Below, one piece after another: positions 8,811 to 19,100 of a stretch of 57,456 nucleotides of DNA. Made by a program: the position numbers and the translations under genes. The notes beneath the pieces were generated by a model. It did no database searches. It saw nothing but the letters and a program-made list of their open reading frames with translations, and was not told where the DNA came from. Each line of letters opens with the position of its first letter. Position 1 is the stretch's first letter. This DNA is from Lysobacter sp. Root916 (GTDB lineage: Bacteria > Pseudomonadota > Gammaproteobacteria > Xanthomonadales > Xanthomonadaceae): assembly GCF_001429785.1 (NCBI RefSeq), contig NZ_LMJF01000014.1, positions 160,488-217,943 of the forward strand, given 5' to 3'.

Positions 8811-10624
8811 TCCTGCGGGGGCAATACCGATACGACTTCGGGAATTGTAGTCAATCCCAAGGCCACCTTTTCGGCCGCGGCCACCCGCAGCGAACGCACG
8901 CCCTCGGCGGCGGCGGCGCGGTTGAAGGCGGCCAGGTCCAGGTCGGGCCGGATCATCCGGCGCAGGGCGGGCGTGATCGGCAGCAGTTCGTACAGGCCGA
9001 CCCGGCCCAGGTAGCCGGTGCGGCGGCACTCCAGGCAGCCGACCGGGGCCTGGGCGCCGGCGCCGGAGGGCGGCGCCTGACCGATGCCCAGCAGGGTCTG
9101 CCATTCGGCCTCGCCCAGCGGGCCGGGACGCTTGCAGTGCGGGCACAGGGTGCGCACCAGGCGCTGCGCGAGCACGCCGTTGAGCGTGGATGCGACCAGA
9201 TAGTGCGGCACGCCCAGGTCGAGCAGGCGGGTGATCGCCGAGGCGGCGTCGTTGGTGTGCAGGGTCGACAGCACCAGGTGGCCGGTCAGCGCGGCCTGCA
9301 CCGCCATCTGCGCGGTCTCCAGGTCGCGGATCTCGCCGATCATGATGATGTCGGGATCCTGGCGCAGCAGGGTGCGCACGCCGCTGGCGAAGTCCAGGTC
9401 GATCGACGGCTGGACCTGCATCTGGTTGAACTCGGGCGCGATCATTTCGATCGGGTCCTCGACGCTGCACACGTTCACGTCCGGCGTCGCCAGCTGCTTG
9501 AGCGTGGAGTACAGGGTGGTGGTCTTGCCCGAGCCGGTCGGCCCGGTGACCAGCACGATGCCGTGCGGGCGCTGCACCAGGTCGTTCCAGCCGGCCGATT
9601 CCTGGGCGCTGAAACCCAGTTGATCGATCGACTTGAGCGCGGTGTCGGGATCGAACAGTCGCGCCACGCACTTCTCGCCGAACGCGGTGGGCATGGTCGA
9701 CAAACGCATTTCGACCTCGCGCCCGCCCGGCGAACGCGTCTTGATGCGGCCGTCCTGCGGGCGCCGGCGCTCGGCCAGGTCCATGCGCCCCAGCACCTTG
9801 ATGCGGCTGACCACCGCGTTCATCACCGGCGGCGGCATCTCGAACACCTTGTGCATCACGCCGTCGATGCGGAAACGCACCCGGCCGATGTCGCGGCGCG
9901 GTTCCAGATGGATGTCGGACGCGCGCTGCTCGTTGGCGTACTGCAGCAGCCAGTCGACGATGTGGACGATGTGGTGGTCGTCGGCGCCGACCTCGCCGAC
10001 CCGGCCCAGCTCGACCAGCTGCTCGAAACTGGGCATGCCGGTGTTCTGTTCGCGATTGCCGTCGCGGGCCCCGCGCACCGAGCGCGTCACCCCGAAGAAC
10101 TCCATGGTGTAGCGATGCAGGTCCAGCGGATTGACCACCGCCAGCTCGATCTCGCGCCGGGTCAGGTGGCGCACGTCGGGCAGCCAGTCCAGGTCGTTGG
10201 GCTCGCTGGTCGCGATCAGCACGCGGTCGGCGCTGACCGCCAGCGGCAGGATCCGGTGCCGGCGCGCATAGGCGTGCGAGACCACCGCGGTCGCGGCCGG
10301 CACGTCCACGCGGGTCGGGTCGATGCGCAGGTAGCGCAGGCCGGTGACCTGGGCCAGCCACTCGCTCAAGCGCTCCAGGCCCAGATCGGTGCCCGGGGTC
10401 TGGCCGGAGGCGAGTTTGAGGTTGGCGATCAGCACCAGCGGGTGCACGTCGCTGGCGTGGCGGGCGCCGGCCGGCAGTTGCACGCGCTTGACGTCGTCTG
10501 GGCCGATCAGGCCGTCCTCGGCCAGGGCCGCGGCCACCCGCTCCAGGCTCAACCGGCCCGGCGGCAGACGCGGCGCGCCGCGACCGGGCGCGGCCGTGGA
10601 TTCGGAACCTTGCCGATATTCCAC
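8807..10624 (-). CDS. GspE/PulE/PilB-family secretion ATPase
   Basis: This 605-residue secretion ATPase belongs to the type II secretion/type IV pilus family that drives pseudopilus or pilus assembly from the inner-membrane face. Visible features are an N-terminal MshEN-like domain (about 25-180), Walker [10 protein letters not shown] (361-369), the Asp box, Walker [10 protein letters not shown] (426-434), a His box STLHTND, and a tetracysteine zinc finger (C494xxC497 ... C530xxC533). No other gsp or pil genes are in the window, so it is an orphan here and its partner system is unknown. The ATG at 10624 is 80 bases from glyQ, divergently transcribed. Confidence 0.92.
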   Translation of the reverse strand: MEYRQGSESTAAPGRGAPRLPPGRLSLERVAAALAEDGLIGPDDVKRVQLPAGARHASDVHPLVLIANLKLASGQTPGTDLGLERLSEWLAQVTGLRYLRIDPTRVDVPAATAVVSHAYARRHRILPLAVSADRVLIATSEPNDLDWLPDVRHLTRREIELAVVNPLDLHRYTMEFFGVTRSVRGARDGNREQNTGMPSFEQLVELGRVGEVGADDHHIVHIVDWLLQYANEQRASDIHLEPRRDIGRVRFRIDGVMHKVFEMPPPVMNAVVSRIKVLGRMDLAERRRPQDGRIKTRSPGGREVEMRLSTMPTAFGEKCVARLFDPDTALKSIDQLGFSAQESAGWNDLVQRPHGIVLVTGPTGSGKTTTLYSTLKQLATPDVNVCSVEDPIEMIAPEFNQMQVQPSIDLDFASGVRTLLRQDPDIIMIGEIRDLETAQMAVQAALTGHLVLSTLHTNDAASAITRLLDLGVPHYLVASTLNGVLAQRLVRTLCPHCKRPGPLGEAEWQTLLGIGQAPPSGAGAQAPVGCLECRRTGYLGRVGLYELLPITPALRRMIRPDLDLAAFNRAAAAEGVRSLRVAAAEKVALGLTTIPEVVSVLPPQE

Positions 10625-10645
10625 CGGGTACCGCTCCTGCCTGCT

Positions 10646-10673
10646 CAGACATCATGGGGGCGGCCGCTATACT
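10646..10673 (+). promoter_or_regulatory. Candidate sigma-70 promoter of glyQS
   Basis: CAGACA (10646-10651, four of six matches to TTGACA) is followed after 16 bases by TATACT (10668-10673, five of six). The glyQ start codon lies 30 bases downstream. The box is in the short divergent spacer between the gspE-like gene and glyQ. It is a pattern match only. Confidence 0.5.
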
Positions 10674-10703
10674 AGCGCGCCCCGTGCAGGGCACTCTTTG
10701 AAC

Positions 10704-11645
10704 ATGTCTGCGAAATCGCCAGCGACAGGGACGAACGCACCCACGTTCCAGCAGCTCATTCAGCGCCTGAACGCCTATTGGGCCGATCGGGGCTGCGTGC
10801 TGATCCAGCCTCTCGACCTGGAAGTCGGTGCCGGCACCTTCCATCCGGCCACGTTCCTGCGCGCGCTGGGCCCGGAGCCGTGGAATGCGGCCTACGTGCA
10901 GCCCTGCCGCCGTCCCACCGACGGCCGCTACGGCGAAAACCCCAACCGCCTGCAGCGCTACTACCAGTACCAGGTGGCGATGAAGCCCAGCCCCGACAAC
11001 ATCGTCGAGCTGTACTTCGATTCGCTCAAGGCGTTGGGCGTGGATCCGCTGGTGCACGACCTGCGCCTGGTCGAGGACAACTGGGAATCGCCGACGCTGG
11101 GCGCCTGGGGCCTGGGCTGGGAAGTGTGGCTCAACGGCATGGAAGTGACCCAGTTCACTTATTTCCAGCAGGCCGGCGGTCTGGAGTGCCGCCCGGTGCT
11201 GGGCGAGATCACCTACGGTCTCGAGCGCCTGTGCATGTACCTGCAGAACGTCGACAACGTGTTCGACCTGGTCTGGACCTATGGCCCGGATGGCACGCCG
11301 GTGACCTACCGCGACGTCTACCACCAGAACGAAGTCGAGCAGAGCGCCTACAACTTCGAGCATGCCGACGTGGATGAGCTGTTCCACCGCTTCGACGCCT
11401 GCGAGCGCGAAGCGATCAAGCTGATCGAACTCGGCCTGCCGTTGCCGGCTTACGACCAGGTCTGCAAGGCCAGCCATTCCTTCAACCTGCTCGATGCGCG
11501 CCGCGCGATCAGCGTGACCGAGCGCCAGCGCTACATCCTGCGCGTGCGCCGCATCGCCCAGGGCGTGGCCGAGGCCTATCACGCGCAACGCGAAAAGCTG
11601 GGTTTCCCCGGCTTGAAGCGCGGCGATGCGCAGGAGGCCGCGTGA
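10704..11645 (+). CDS. glyQ: Glycyl-tRNA synthetase alpha subunit
   Basis: The alpha chain of the alpha2-beta2 glycyl-tRNA synthetase activates glycine and charges tRNA-Gly in the cytosol. The 313-residue protein carries the family's continuous core: [18 protein letters not shown], the [21 protein letters not shown] segment, [17 protein letters not shown] (class II motif 2 region) and [17 protein letters not shown]-like end ([14 protein letters not shown]). The ATG at 10704 gives a short 15-residue leader before the conserved core. The stop overlaps the glyS start region, which couples the two subunits. Confidence 0.98.
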   Translation: MSAKSPATGTNAPTFQQLIQRLNAYWADRGCVLIQPLDLEVGAGTFHPATFLRALGPEPWNAAYVQPCRRPTDGRYGENPNRLQRYYQYQVAMKPSPDNIVELYFDSLKALGVDPLVHDLRLVEDNWESPTLGAWGLGWEVWLNGMEVTQFTYFQQAGGLECRPVLGEITYGLERLCMYLQNVDNVFDLVWTYGPDGTPVTYRDVYHQNEVEQSAYNFEHADVDELFHRFDACEREAIKLIELGLPLPAYDQVCKASHSFNLLDARRAISVTERQRYILRVRRIAQGVAEAYHAQREKLGFPGLKRGDAQEAA

Positions 11646-13798
11646 TGTCCAACGCCACCTCCCTGCAGCCGCTGCTGATCGAATTGGGCACCGAGGAACT
11701 GCCGGTCAAGGCCCTGCCCGGCCTGGCCCAAGCCTTCTTCGACGGCGTGATCGACGGCCTGGCCAAGCGCGGCATCGCCTTCGACCGCAACGGCGCCAAG
11801 CCGCTGTACACGCCGCGTCGCCTGGCCGTGCTGCTGCCCGGCGTCGCCGTGGAGCAGCCCGAGCAGAAGTCGGAAGTACTGGGCCCTTATCTCAACATCG
11901 CGCTCGACGCCGACGGCCAGCCGACCAAGGCCCTGCAGGGCTTCGCCGCCAAGGCCGGCATCGACTGGACCCAGCTGGAGAAGACCAGCGACAACAAGGG
12001 CGAGCGTTTCGTCCACCGCGCGATCAAGCCCGGCGCGCAGACACGCGACCTGCTGCAGGACGTGATCCGCGACGCGCTCGCGGCCATGCCGATTCCCAAG
12101 CCGATGCGCTGGGGCGATCACGACTACGGTTTCGCGCGTCCCGCCCATTGGCTGGTGGTGCTGTTGGGCAAGGACGTGGTCGAGGCCGAAGTGCTGGGCG
12201 TGCGCAGCGACCGCATGAGCCGCGGCCACCGCTTCATGCACGACAAGCCGGTGTGGTTCAGCACCGCGACCGATTACGTCGAGTCCTTGCGCGGCGCCAA
12301 GGTATTGGTCGATCCGGACGAGCGCCGCGAGCGCATCGTGCTGGAAGTCCAGAACGCCGCCCGCGTCGGCGGCGGCAGCGCGCGCATCGACGATGGCATC
12401 CTGGAGGAGGTCAACGGCCTGACCGAATGGCCCAAGGCGATCGCCTGCGGCTTCGAGGCCGAGTTCCTGGCGGTGCCGCAGGAAGCGCTGATCGCGACCA
12501 TGGAAGCGAATCAGAAGTTCTTCCCGGTGCTGGATGCCGGCGGCAAGCTCAGCGAGCGCTTCGTCGGCATCGCCAACATCGAAAGCCGCGACGAGTCGGA
12601 AGTGCGCAAGGGCTACGAGCGCGTGATCCGTCCGCGCTTCGCCGACGCCAAGTTCTTCTTTGTCGAGGACATGAAGCAAGGCCTGGGCTCGATGAACGAG
12701 GGCCTGAAGACGGTCAAGTACCAGGACAAGCTGGGCACCGTCGCCGACAAGGTCGCGCGCGTGGCCGCGCTGGCCGAAGCGGTGGCCGAGGCCGCGGGCG
12801 TCGATCCCGCGCTCGCGCGCCGCGCGGCGGAACTGTCCAAGGCCGACCTGCAGTCGCGCCTGGTCAACGAGTTCCCGGAACTGCAGGGCATCGCCGGCCG
12901 CTACTACGCCGCGGTCGAGAACGAGCCGCTGGAACTGGCCGCCGCGCTCGACGAAGCCTACATGCCGCGCTTCGCCGGCGACGCGATCGCGCCGTCCAAG
13001 CTGGGCCAGGTGCTGGCGATCGCCGAGCGTCTGGACACCCTGGCCGGCGGCTTCGCCGCGGGCCTGAAACCGACCGGCAACAAGGACCCGTTCGCGCTGC
13101 GGCGTAATGCCTTGGCGCTGGCGCGCACCCTGATCGAGGGCGTCCTCGATCTGGACCTGCTGCGCTCGCTGGACAGCGGCCACAACGGCGCCACCGAGGC
13201 GATCGCGCGCAACGAACTGCTGAGCAAGGACGATGGCAAGCGTAGCGGGGCGCCCAAGAGCGACGCCCGCAGCGCCGCCGAGCAGATCGCCGAGCTGCAG
13301 GACTTCGTCTACGACCGCCTGCGCGGCTACTACGCCGACAAGGGCGTGCCCGCGCAGCAGTTCGAAGCGGTGTCGGCGCTGCGTCTGGGGTCGCTGGTCG
13401 ATCTCGACCGTCGCCTCAAGGCCATCGCCGAGTTCGCCAAGCTGCCCGAGGCCGAAGCCCTGGCCGCGGCCAACAAGCGCATCCGCAACATCCTCAAGAA
13501 GGTCGAAGGCGAACTGCCGACCGCGATCGATCCGGCGCTGTTCGCCGAGAACGCCGAGCGCGAGCTGGCCGAGGCGGTGGATGCCGCCGTCGCCGACACC
13601 GATCCGCTGCTCGCGCAGCGCGACTACGTCGCCGTGCTCGGCCGCCTCGCGCGCCTGCGCCCGCAAGTGGACGCGTTCTTCGATGGCGTGATGGTCAACG
13701 TCGACGACCCGGCCGTGCGCAACAACCGCCTGGCCCTGCTCAAGCGTTTGTCGGACCGCCTTGGCAGCGTCGCGGCGATCGAGCATTTGTCGATCTGA
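11645..13798 (+). CDS. glyS: Glycyl-tRNA synthetase beta subunit
   Basis: The beta chain binds tRNA-Gly and completes the tetrameric enzyme. The 717-residue protein starts with the family hallmark [22 protein letters not shown] and later shows [30 protein letters not shown] and the C-terminal anticodon-binding-like helical region. I chose the ATG at 11645 (TGATG junction with glyQ) because AGGAGG at 11632-11637 is seven bases upstream. A GTG at 11642 would sit only four bases from it. Length is close to the usual 690-720 residues. Confidence 0.97.
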   Translation: MSNATSLQPLLIELGTEELPVKALPGLAQAFFDGVIDGLAKRGIAFDRNGAKPLYTPRRLAVLLPGVAVEQPEQKSEVLGPYLNIALDADGQPTKALQGFAAKAGIDWTQLEKTSDNKGERFVHRAIKPGAQTRDLLQDVIRDALAAMPIPKPMRWGDHDYGFARPAHWLVVLLGKDVVEAEVLGVRSDRMSRGHRFMHDKPVWFSTATDYVESLRGAKVLVDPDERRERIVLEVQNAARVGGGSARIDDGILEEVNGLTEWPKAIACGFEAEFLAVPQEALIATMEANQKFFPVLDAGGKLSERFVGIANIESRDESEVRKGYERVIRPRFADAKFFFVEDMKQGLGSMNEGLKTVKYQDKLGTVADKVARVAALAEAVAEAAGVDPALARRAAELSKADLQSRLVNEFPELQGIAGRYYAAVENEPLELAAALDEAYMPRFAGDAIAPSKLGQVLAIAERLDTLAGGFAAGLKPTGNKDPFALRRNALALARTLIEGVLDLDLLRSLDSGHNGATEAIARNELLSKDDGKRSGAPKSDARSAAEQIAELQDFVYDRLRGYYADKGVPAQQFEAVSALRLGSLVDLDRRLKAIAEFAKLPEAEALAAANKRIRNILKKVEGELPTAIDPALFAENAERELAEAVDAAVADTDPLLAQRDYVAVLGRLARLRPQVDAFFDGVMVNVDDPAVRNNRLALLKRLSDRLGSVAAIEHLSI

Positions 13799-13832
13799 TC
13801 CGCAACTCGTCCGAGTCGCGCTCTTGATGCAA

Positions 13833-13977
13833 GCCCTTTGATGAAAGGGCAAGCGAATCTGCTGCCCCCTTGAAAAAAGGGGGCGGCGGGCGCGCAGCGC
13901 ACGCGGGGGATTTGCTGTTGCTGTTGCTCTCACGCTTAGAAGCAAATCCCCCCTAGCCCCCCTTTTCCAAAGGGGGG
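13833..13977. repeat. Cluster of nested hairpins between glyS and tamA
   Basis: The gap 13799-14104 holds no gene. It contains GCCCTTT/AAAGGGC (13833-13850), CCCCCTT/AAGGGGG (13865-13883), an outer pair GGGGGATTTGCT (13905-13916)/AGCAAATCCCCC (13941-13952) and CCCCCCTTT/AAAGGGGGG (13957-13977). The last two elements recur after zapE at 52841-52875. The first hairpin could end glyQS transcription. The rest looks like a dispersed repetitive extragenic element typical of Xanthomonadaceae. Confidence 0.7.
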
Positions 13978-14104
13978 AGGCAAATGCAAAGGGGTGTGGG
14001 CGTGCATTCGATGCGCCTGCACATTGCATCACACGCGCTTAACACGATGCTCGGCCGCCACGCGCGCGCAAGCAATGCCCGTCTTCGTTGGTTATCCTGC
14101 CCGC

Positions 14105-16099
14105 ATGCCCCCGTTCCCCCGCCTCGCCCTCGCCGCCGCCCTGACCCTTGGTGCCGCCGGCGTGGCCCAGGCCGCCACCGTGACGTCGGTGGAAATACGC
14201 GGGCTGGACGAGCCCATGACGATCAACGTGCGCACCTCGTTGTCGTTGGTGGACGCGATCGGCAAGGACCTGTCGGGCCGGCGTCTGGGCTATCTGTTGC
14301 GCGAGGCCGAGAACGAGACCCGCGAAGCGCTGGAACCGTTCGGCTATTACTCGCCCACCATCCAGGTCGAGGACACCCGCAGCGGCGGCAGCGCACGCGG
14401 TCCGGGCGCGACGCCCGCGGCCGACGCCGACGCGCCCACGAATGCCGAGGCCGCCGCCAACGCCGAACCGAGCCCCGCCGACTCCGCCGTCGCCACGCCC
14501 AGTGAAGCTATCGCGCGCGCTGAGCGTGCCAACGCGAACAGGCCGGCCACGCCCGACCCCAACGATCCCAACGCGCCGGCGCCGCGCTCCAACGCCAAGG
14601 TCGTCGTGGTCATCACGGTGGACAAGGGCGAACCGGTACGCGTGCGCCGCTCCGACGTGGCCATCCTCGGCGCCGGCAGCGAGGACCGTTACCTCAAGGA
14701 AGACCTGGCCGCGTTCAAGCCCGACGTCGGCGAGGTGTTCAATCACGCGATCTACGAGGCGGCCAAGACCAAGATCACCCGCCGCCTGGCCGAGCGCGGT
14801 TACTTCGATGCCGACTTCACCTCGCGCCGGGTCGAGGTCACGCGCGCCGAGCGCGCCGCCGACGTCGACCTGGTCTGGAGCAGCGGCGATCGCTACGACA
14901 TGGGCCCGATCACGTTCGAGCAGACGCCCAAGCGCATCATCCGCGATAGCCTGCTCGACAAGCTGGTGTACTGGGAACAGGGCAGCTACTACCACCAGGG
15001 CAAGCTCGACCGCTTCCGCGAATCGTTGGCGCGGTTGGATTATTTCGCCAGCATCGACATCGAGCCGCAGCCGGAAAACGCGGTCAACGGCGAAGTGCCG
15101 GTCAAGGTCACCCTGACCCCGGCCAAGCGCAGCATCTACACCGCCGGCCTGAGCTTTGGCACCGACAGCGGCGCCGGCGTGCGCATGGGCGTGGAGCGCC
15201 GCTACGTCAACGATCGCGGCCACAAGGCGCTGGCTCAGGTCGACTGGGCCGAGAAGCGCAAGACCGCGACTCTGCAGTACCGCATTCCGGCGTTCACCTG
15301 GCTGGACGGCTGGTACACCTTCAGCGCCCAGCTCGCCGACGAACAGACCGACTACATCGACTCGCGCCGCATCGAGATCGTCGCCAGCCGCAGCGGCCAG
15401 ATCGACCGCCACTGGAACGCGACCGCGTCCGTGCACGTGCTGCGCGAGCGCTGGGCCTACGCGATCGACGACGACGACGACGCCAGCACCCCGGTCGACT
15501 ATCGCAGCGCCACTTTCACCTATCCCTCGCTGCGCGCCGAATACGTCAACGCCGACGACCGCATCTATCCGCGCAATGCCTTCGGTGCGACCGTGATGCT
15601 GCGCGGCGGCGTCGAGGGCGCCGGTTCCGACGCCAGCTTCGCCCAGGCCCATGCCAGCGCGCGCTGGTACCGCGGCATGGGCGCGCGCAGCCGTCTGATC
15701 GCGCGCGGCGAGCTCGGCCACACCTTCACCGACGCCCTGATCGACATGCCGCCCAGCCTGCGTTTCTTCGCCGGCGGCGATCGCAGCATCCGCGGCTATG
15801 CCTGGCGCGAAGTCGGCCCGCGCATTCCGGGCAACGACGGCAAGCAGTACGCCCTGGGCGCGAAGAACGTCGCCACCGGCAGCCTGGAGTTCGAGCAGTA
15901 CTTCAACGACAGCTGGGGCGCGGCGGTGTTCGTGGACAGCGGCAGCGCGTTCGACGGCACGCCCGACTGGCGCACCGGCGTCGGCGTCGGCCTGCGCTGG
16001 CGTTCGCCGGTGGGGCCGCTGCGCGTGGACATCGCGCGCGGCATCAACGATCCGGATTCGGGTTTCCAGCTCTACCTCAACATCGGCGCCGATCTCTGA
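14105..16099 (+). CDS. tamA: Autotransporter assembly factor TamA (Omp85/BamA family)
   Basis: TamA is the outer-membrane half of the translocation and assembly module. The 664-residue protein has a signal peptide (to about residue 23, AAQA), three POTRA-like domains to about residue 330, and a C-terminal 16-strand barrel. The barrel holds the Omp85 signature region FFAGGDRSIRGYAWREVGP and ends in the aromatic/Leu barrel terminus (LNIGADL). A low-complexity Ala/Pro/Asp-rich insert of about 74 residues (about 91-164) splits the first POTRA domain, which is unusual. tamB follows after 42 bases. The ATG at 14105 gives a proper signal peptide. Confidence 0.93.
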   Translation: MPPFPRLALAAALTLGAAGVAQAATVTSVEIRGLDEPMTINVRTSLSLVDAIGKDLSGRRLGYLLREAENETREALEPFGYYSPTIQVEDTRSGGSARGPGATPAADADAPTNAEAAANAEPSPADSAVATPSEAIARAERANANRPATPDPNDPNAPAPRSNAKVVVVITVDKGEPVRVRRSDVAILGAGSEDRYLKEDLAAFKPDVGEVFNHAIYEAAKTKITRRLAERGYFDADFTSRRVEVTRAERAADVDLVWSSGDRYDMGPITFEQTPKRIIRDSLLDKLVYWEQGSYYHQGKLDRFRESLARLDYFASIDIEPQPENAVNGEVPVKVTLTPAKRSIYTAGLSFGTDSGAGVRMGVERRYVNDRGHKALAQVDWAEKRKTATLQYRIPAFTWLDGWYTFSAQLADEQTDYIDSRRIEIVASRSGQIDRHWNATASVHVLRERWAYAIDDDDDASTPVDYRSATFTYPSLRAEYVNADDRIYPRNAFGATVMLRGGVEGAGSDASFAQAHASARWYRGMGARSRLIARGELGHTFTDALIDMPPSLRFFAGGDRSIRGYAWREVGPRIPGNDGKQYALGAKNVATGSLEFEQYFNDSWGAAVFVDSGSAFDGTPDWRTGVGVGLRWRSPVGPLRVDIARGINDPDSGFQLYLNIGADL

Positions 16100-16141
16100 C
16101 GCGCCGCGCGATCCACGCCCCAGGACAGACCGCACACGGAC

Positions 16142-19100
16142 ATGAGCGACACGCCTAAGACCGCCGCAGAACTGCTCGCCGAGCGCCGTCAGCGCCGACG
16201 CGCGGCCGCGCGCCGTTGGGCCTGGCGCAGCAGCTTCGTCGCCGGCGCGCTGACCCTGCTGATCGCGTTCGCCGCGTATTGGCTGCTGGCCACGGTCGGC
16301 GGCCGCGATGTGCTGTTGAACCAGATCAAGGCGCGCCTGCCCGCCAACGCCAGCTTCACCTGGCGCGATGCCGACGGCCCGGCCTCCGGCCCGCTGACCT
16401 TGCGCGGCGTGCATTTCAGCTACGAAGGCATCGACTTCCGCGCCGAGCGCGTCTACGTCGATACCGCGATCCGTCCGCTGCTGGGCCGCAAGTTGCGGCT
16501 GGATGCGCTGCAGGTCGAGGACGCCAGCTTGGACCTGCCCAAGAGCAAGGAGCCCTTCAAGTTCCCGAGCTGGCCCGACGTGCTGCCCGACATCGCGCCG
16601 CCCTTGTCGCTGCAGGCCGACGACGTGCGCGTGGACCGCATGAAGGTCAGTCAGGCCGGCGAGCCCATCATCGACGTCCGCCGCCTGCGCGGCGGCCTGG
16701 ATGCGCAGAGCGGCCAGCTCAAGGTCGAGAAACTCGCGATCGACAGCGACCGCGCGCGCATCACCCTGCACGGCGAGTACTCACCGCGCAACGACTACCG
16801 CACGGACCTGGTCGCCACCGCGGTGCTGCCGGCGCGCGCCGGGCGCACGCCGCCGCGCCTGGGCCTGGTCGCCAAGGGCGATCTGTCGCGCATGAACGTC
16901 GCCATCTCCGGTTACGCGCCCGGCCCGGTGCGCGCCACCGCGACCCTGCGCGGCAAGGACGATCCGCGCTGGCAGCTGCGCGCCAAGGCCGACGCGCTCG
17001 ATATCGGCTTGCTGCTGTCGCCGGATGCCGAACCCAGCGACACGCCGCTGTCAGCGCAGTTCGACATGCACGGCGTCGGCGGCACGGCCGAGCTCAGCGG
17101 CCGCTTCGCGCAAGGCGATCTGCGCGCCGAGATCCTGCCGTCCAAGGTCAAGCTGGAAGAACAGGTGCTGGACGTGCAGCCGTTAGCGCTGCGTATCTTC
17201 GACGGCACCGCGACCCTGCGCGGCCATGCCGACTTCACCGATGCCGAGAACGGCCGCTTCAAGTTCGCGGTCAACGCGCGCGGCCTGCGCTGGGGCGGCA
17301 ACGCACCCGCGCCCAGCGCGAAGACGCCGGTCACGCCCGCCGCCGCGGCCACGCCGGCGATCGTCGCCGACGCCGACCTGGGTTTCGCCGGCACGGTTCA
17401 GGCCTGGGCCGCGATCGGCAACGCGCGCATCGAACGCGACAAGCAGGTCGCGACGGTGCGCTTCGACGGCCGCGGCAACGACCAGCGCATGACGCTCAAC
17501 GCCTTGCAGGCGCAGATGCCGACCGGCCGCCTCGACGGCAAGGGCGACGTGGCCTGGGCGCCCAAGCTGGGCTGGAACTTCGACGCCACCCTGGCCGGCT
17601 TCGATCCGGGTTATTTCGCGCCCGAGTGGAAGGGCGCGGTCAACGGCAAGCTGGTCACGCGCGGCGACACCCGCGCCGACGGCGGGCTGGAGATCGCGGT
17701 CGACGCCAGCCAACTCGGCGGCCGCCTGCGCGATCGCCCGCTGCAGGGCCGCGGCCGTTTCCTCATGCACGGCGCCGCCACCGGCAAGAGCGACGACGCC
17801 TTTGAAGGCGAGGTCGCGCTGTCGCTGGGCGGCAGCCGCATCGACGCCAAGGGCAAGCTCGCGCAAACCCTGGACGTGGACGCCAAGTTCTCGCCGCTGC
17901 AACTCAACGACCTGCTGCCCGACACCGCCGGCAGCCTGCGCGGCACGCTCAAGCTCAGCGGCGCGCGCACCGCGCCCAATATCGACGCCGACCTCAGCGG
18001 CAGCGGCCTGAAGTACGGCGACTACCGCGCCGAGACCCTGCTGGCCAAGGGCAGGCTGCCCTGGACCGGTCGCGGCGGCGCGATCGAAGTGCGCGCCAGC
18101 GGCTTGGACGTGGGCCTGCCGATGGACAGCGTCGCGATCGACGCGCGCGGCGCGGTCGAATCGCTGCAGTTGCAGGGCAACGCGCGCGGCGAGATCGGCA
18201 CGCTCGAACTGTCCGGCCACGCCGACAAGCGCGGCGCGACCTGGCAGGGCGCGCTGGCGACCCTGCAACTGGCGCCCAGCAAGGGCGCGTCCTGGCGCTT
18301 GCAGCAGGCCGCGCAATTCCGCTGGGACGGCAAGAACGGCGCGCTCAGCAACGCCTGCCTGGCCTCCAGCGGCGGCGGTTCGCTGTGCGCCAACGCCGAC
18401 TGGCCGCGGCGCGGGCTGGACGTCAAAGGTCAGGGCCTGCCGCTGACGCTGGCCCAGCCCTATCTGCCCGAGCGCGCCGACAAGCGGCCGTGGGTGCTGC
18501 GCGGCGAGATCGCGATCGACGGCGAACTGCGCCCGGTCGGCAACGCCTGGCGCGGCCAGGCCACGGTGACCTCGGCCGGCGGCGGCATGAAGTTCAGCGA
18601 ACGCGCGCGCCGCGAGCCGGTGCGCTACAGCAACCTCAGCCTGCGCGCGAGCTTCGACCCGCGCCGCATCGAAGCCGACCTGGACGCGGTGGTCAACGAC
18701 GACGGTCGTCTCGACGCGCGCATCGCCACCGGTTGGGACGCGTACTCGCCGCTGGAAGGCGACATCGCGCTCAACACCGACGAGCTGACCTGGGTGGAAC
18801 TGTTCTCGCCCGACATCGTCGAGCCCAAGGGCAAGCTCGACGGCCGCATCGGCCTGAGCGGCACCCGCGATGCGCCGCGCCTGAGCGGACAGGCGCGCCT
18901 GAGCGAGTTCAGCACCGAGTTGCCGGCGCTGGCGATCGCGTTGCAGGACGGCGACGTGCGCCTGGACGCGCAGCCCGATGGCACTGCGCGCATCGTCGGC
19001 AGAGTGCGTTCGGGCGAAGGCACGCTCAACATCGACGGCAGCCTGGGCTGGCAGGGCGACGACACCCCGCTGGTGCTGAACCTGCGCGGCAAGAACGTGC

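Noticed and set aside
14039-16771. A 910-codon minus-strand frame over tamA
   Set aside because: It is a shadow frame created by high GC content in a real plus-strand gene; its composition (Arg, Gly, His rich) matches no protein and tamA is unambiguous.
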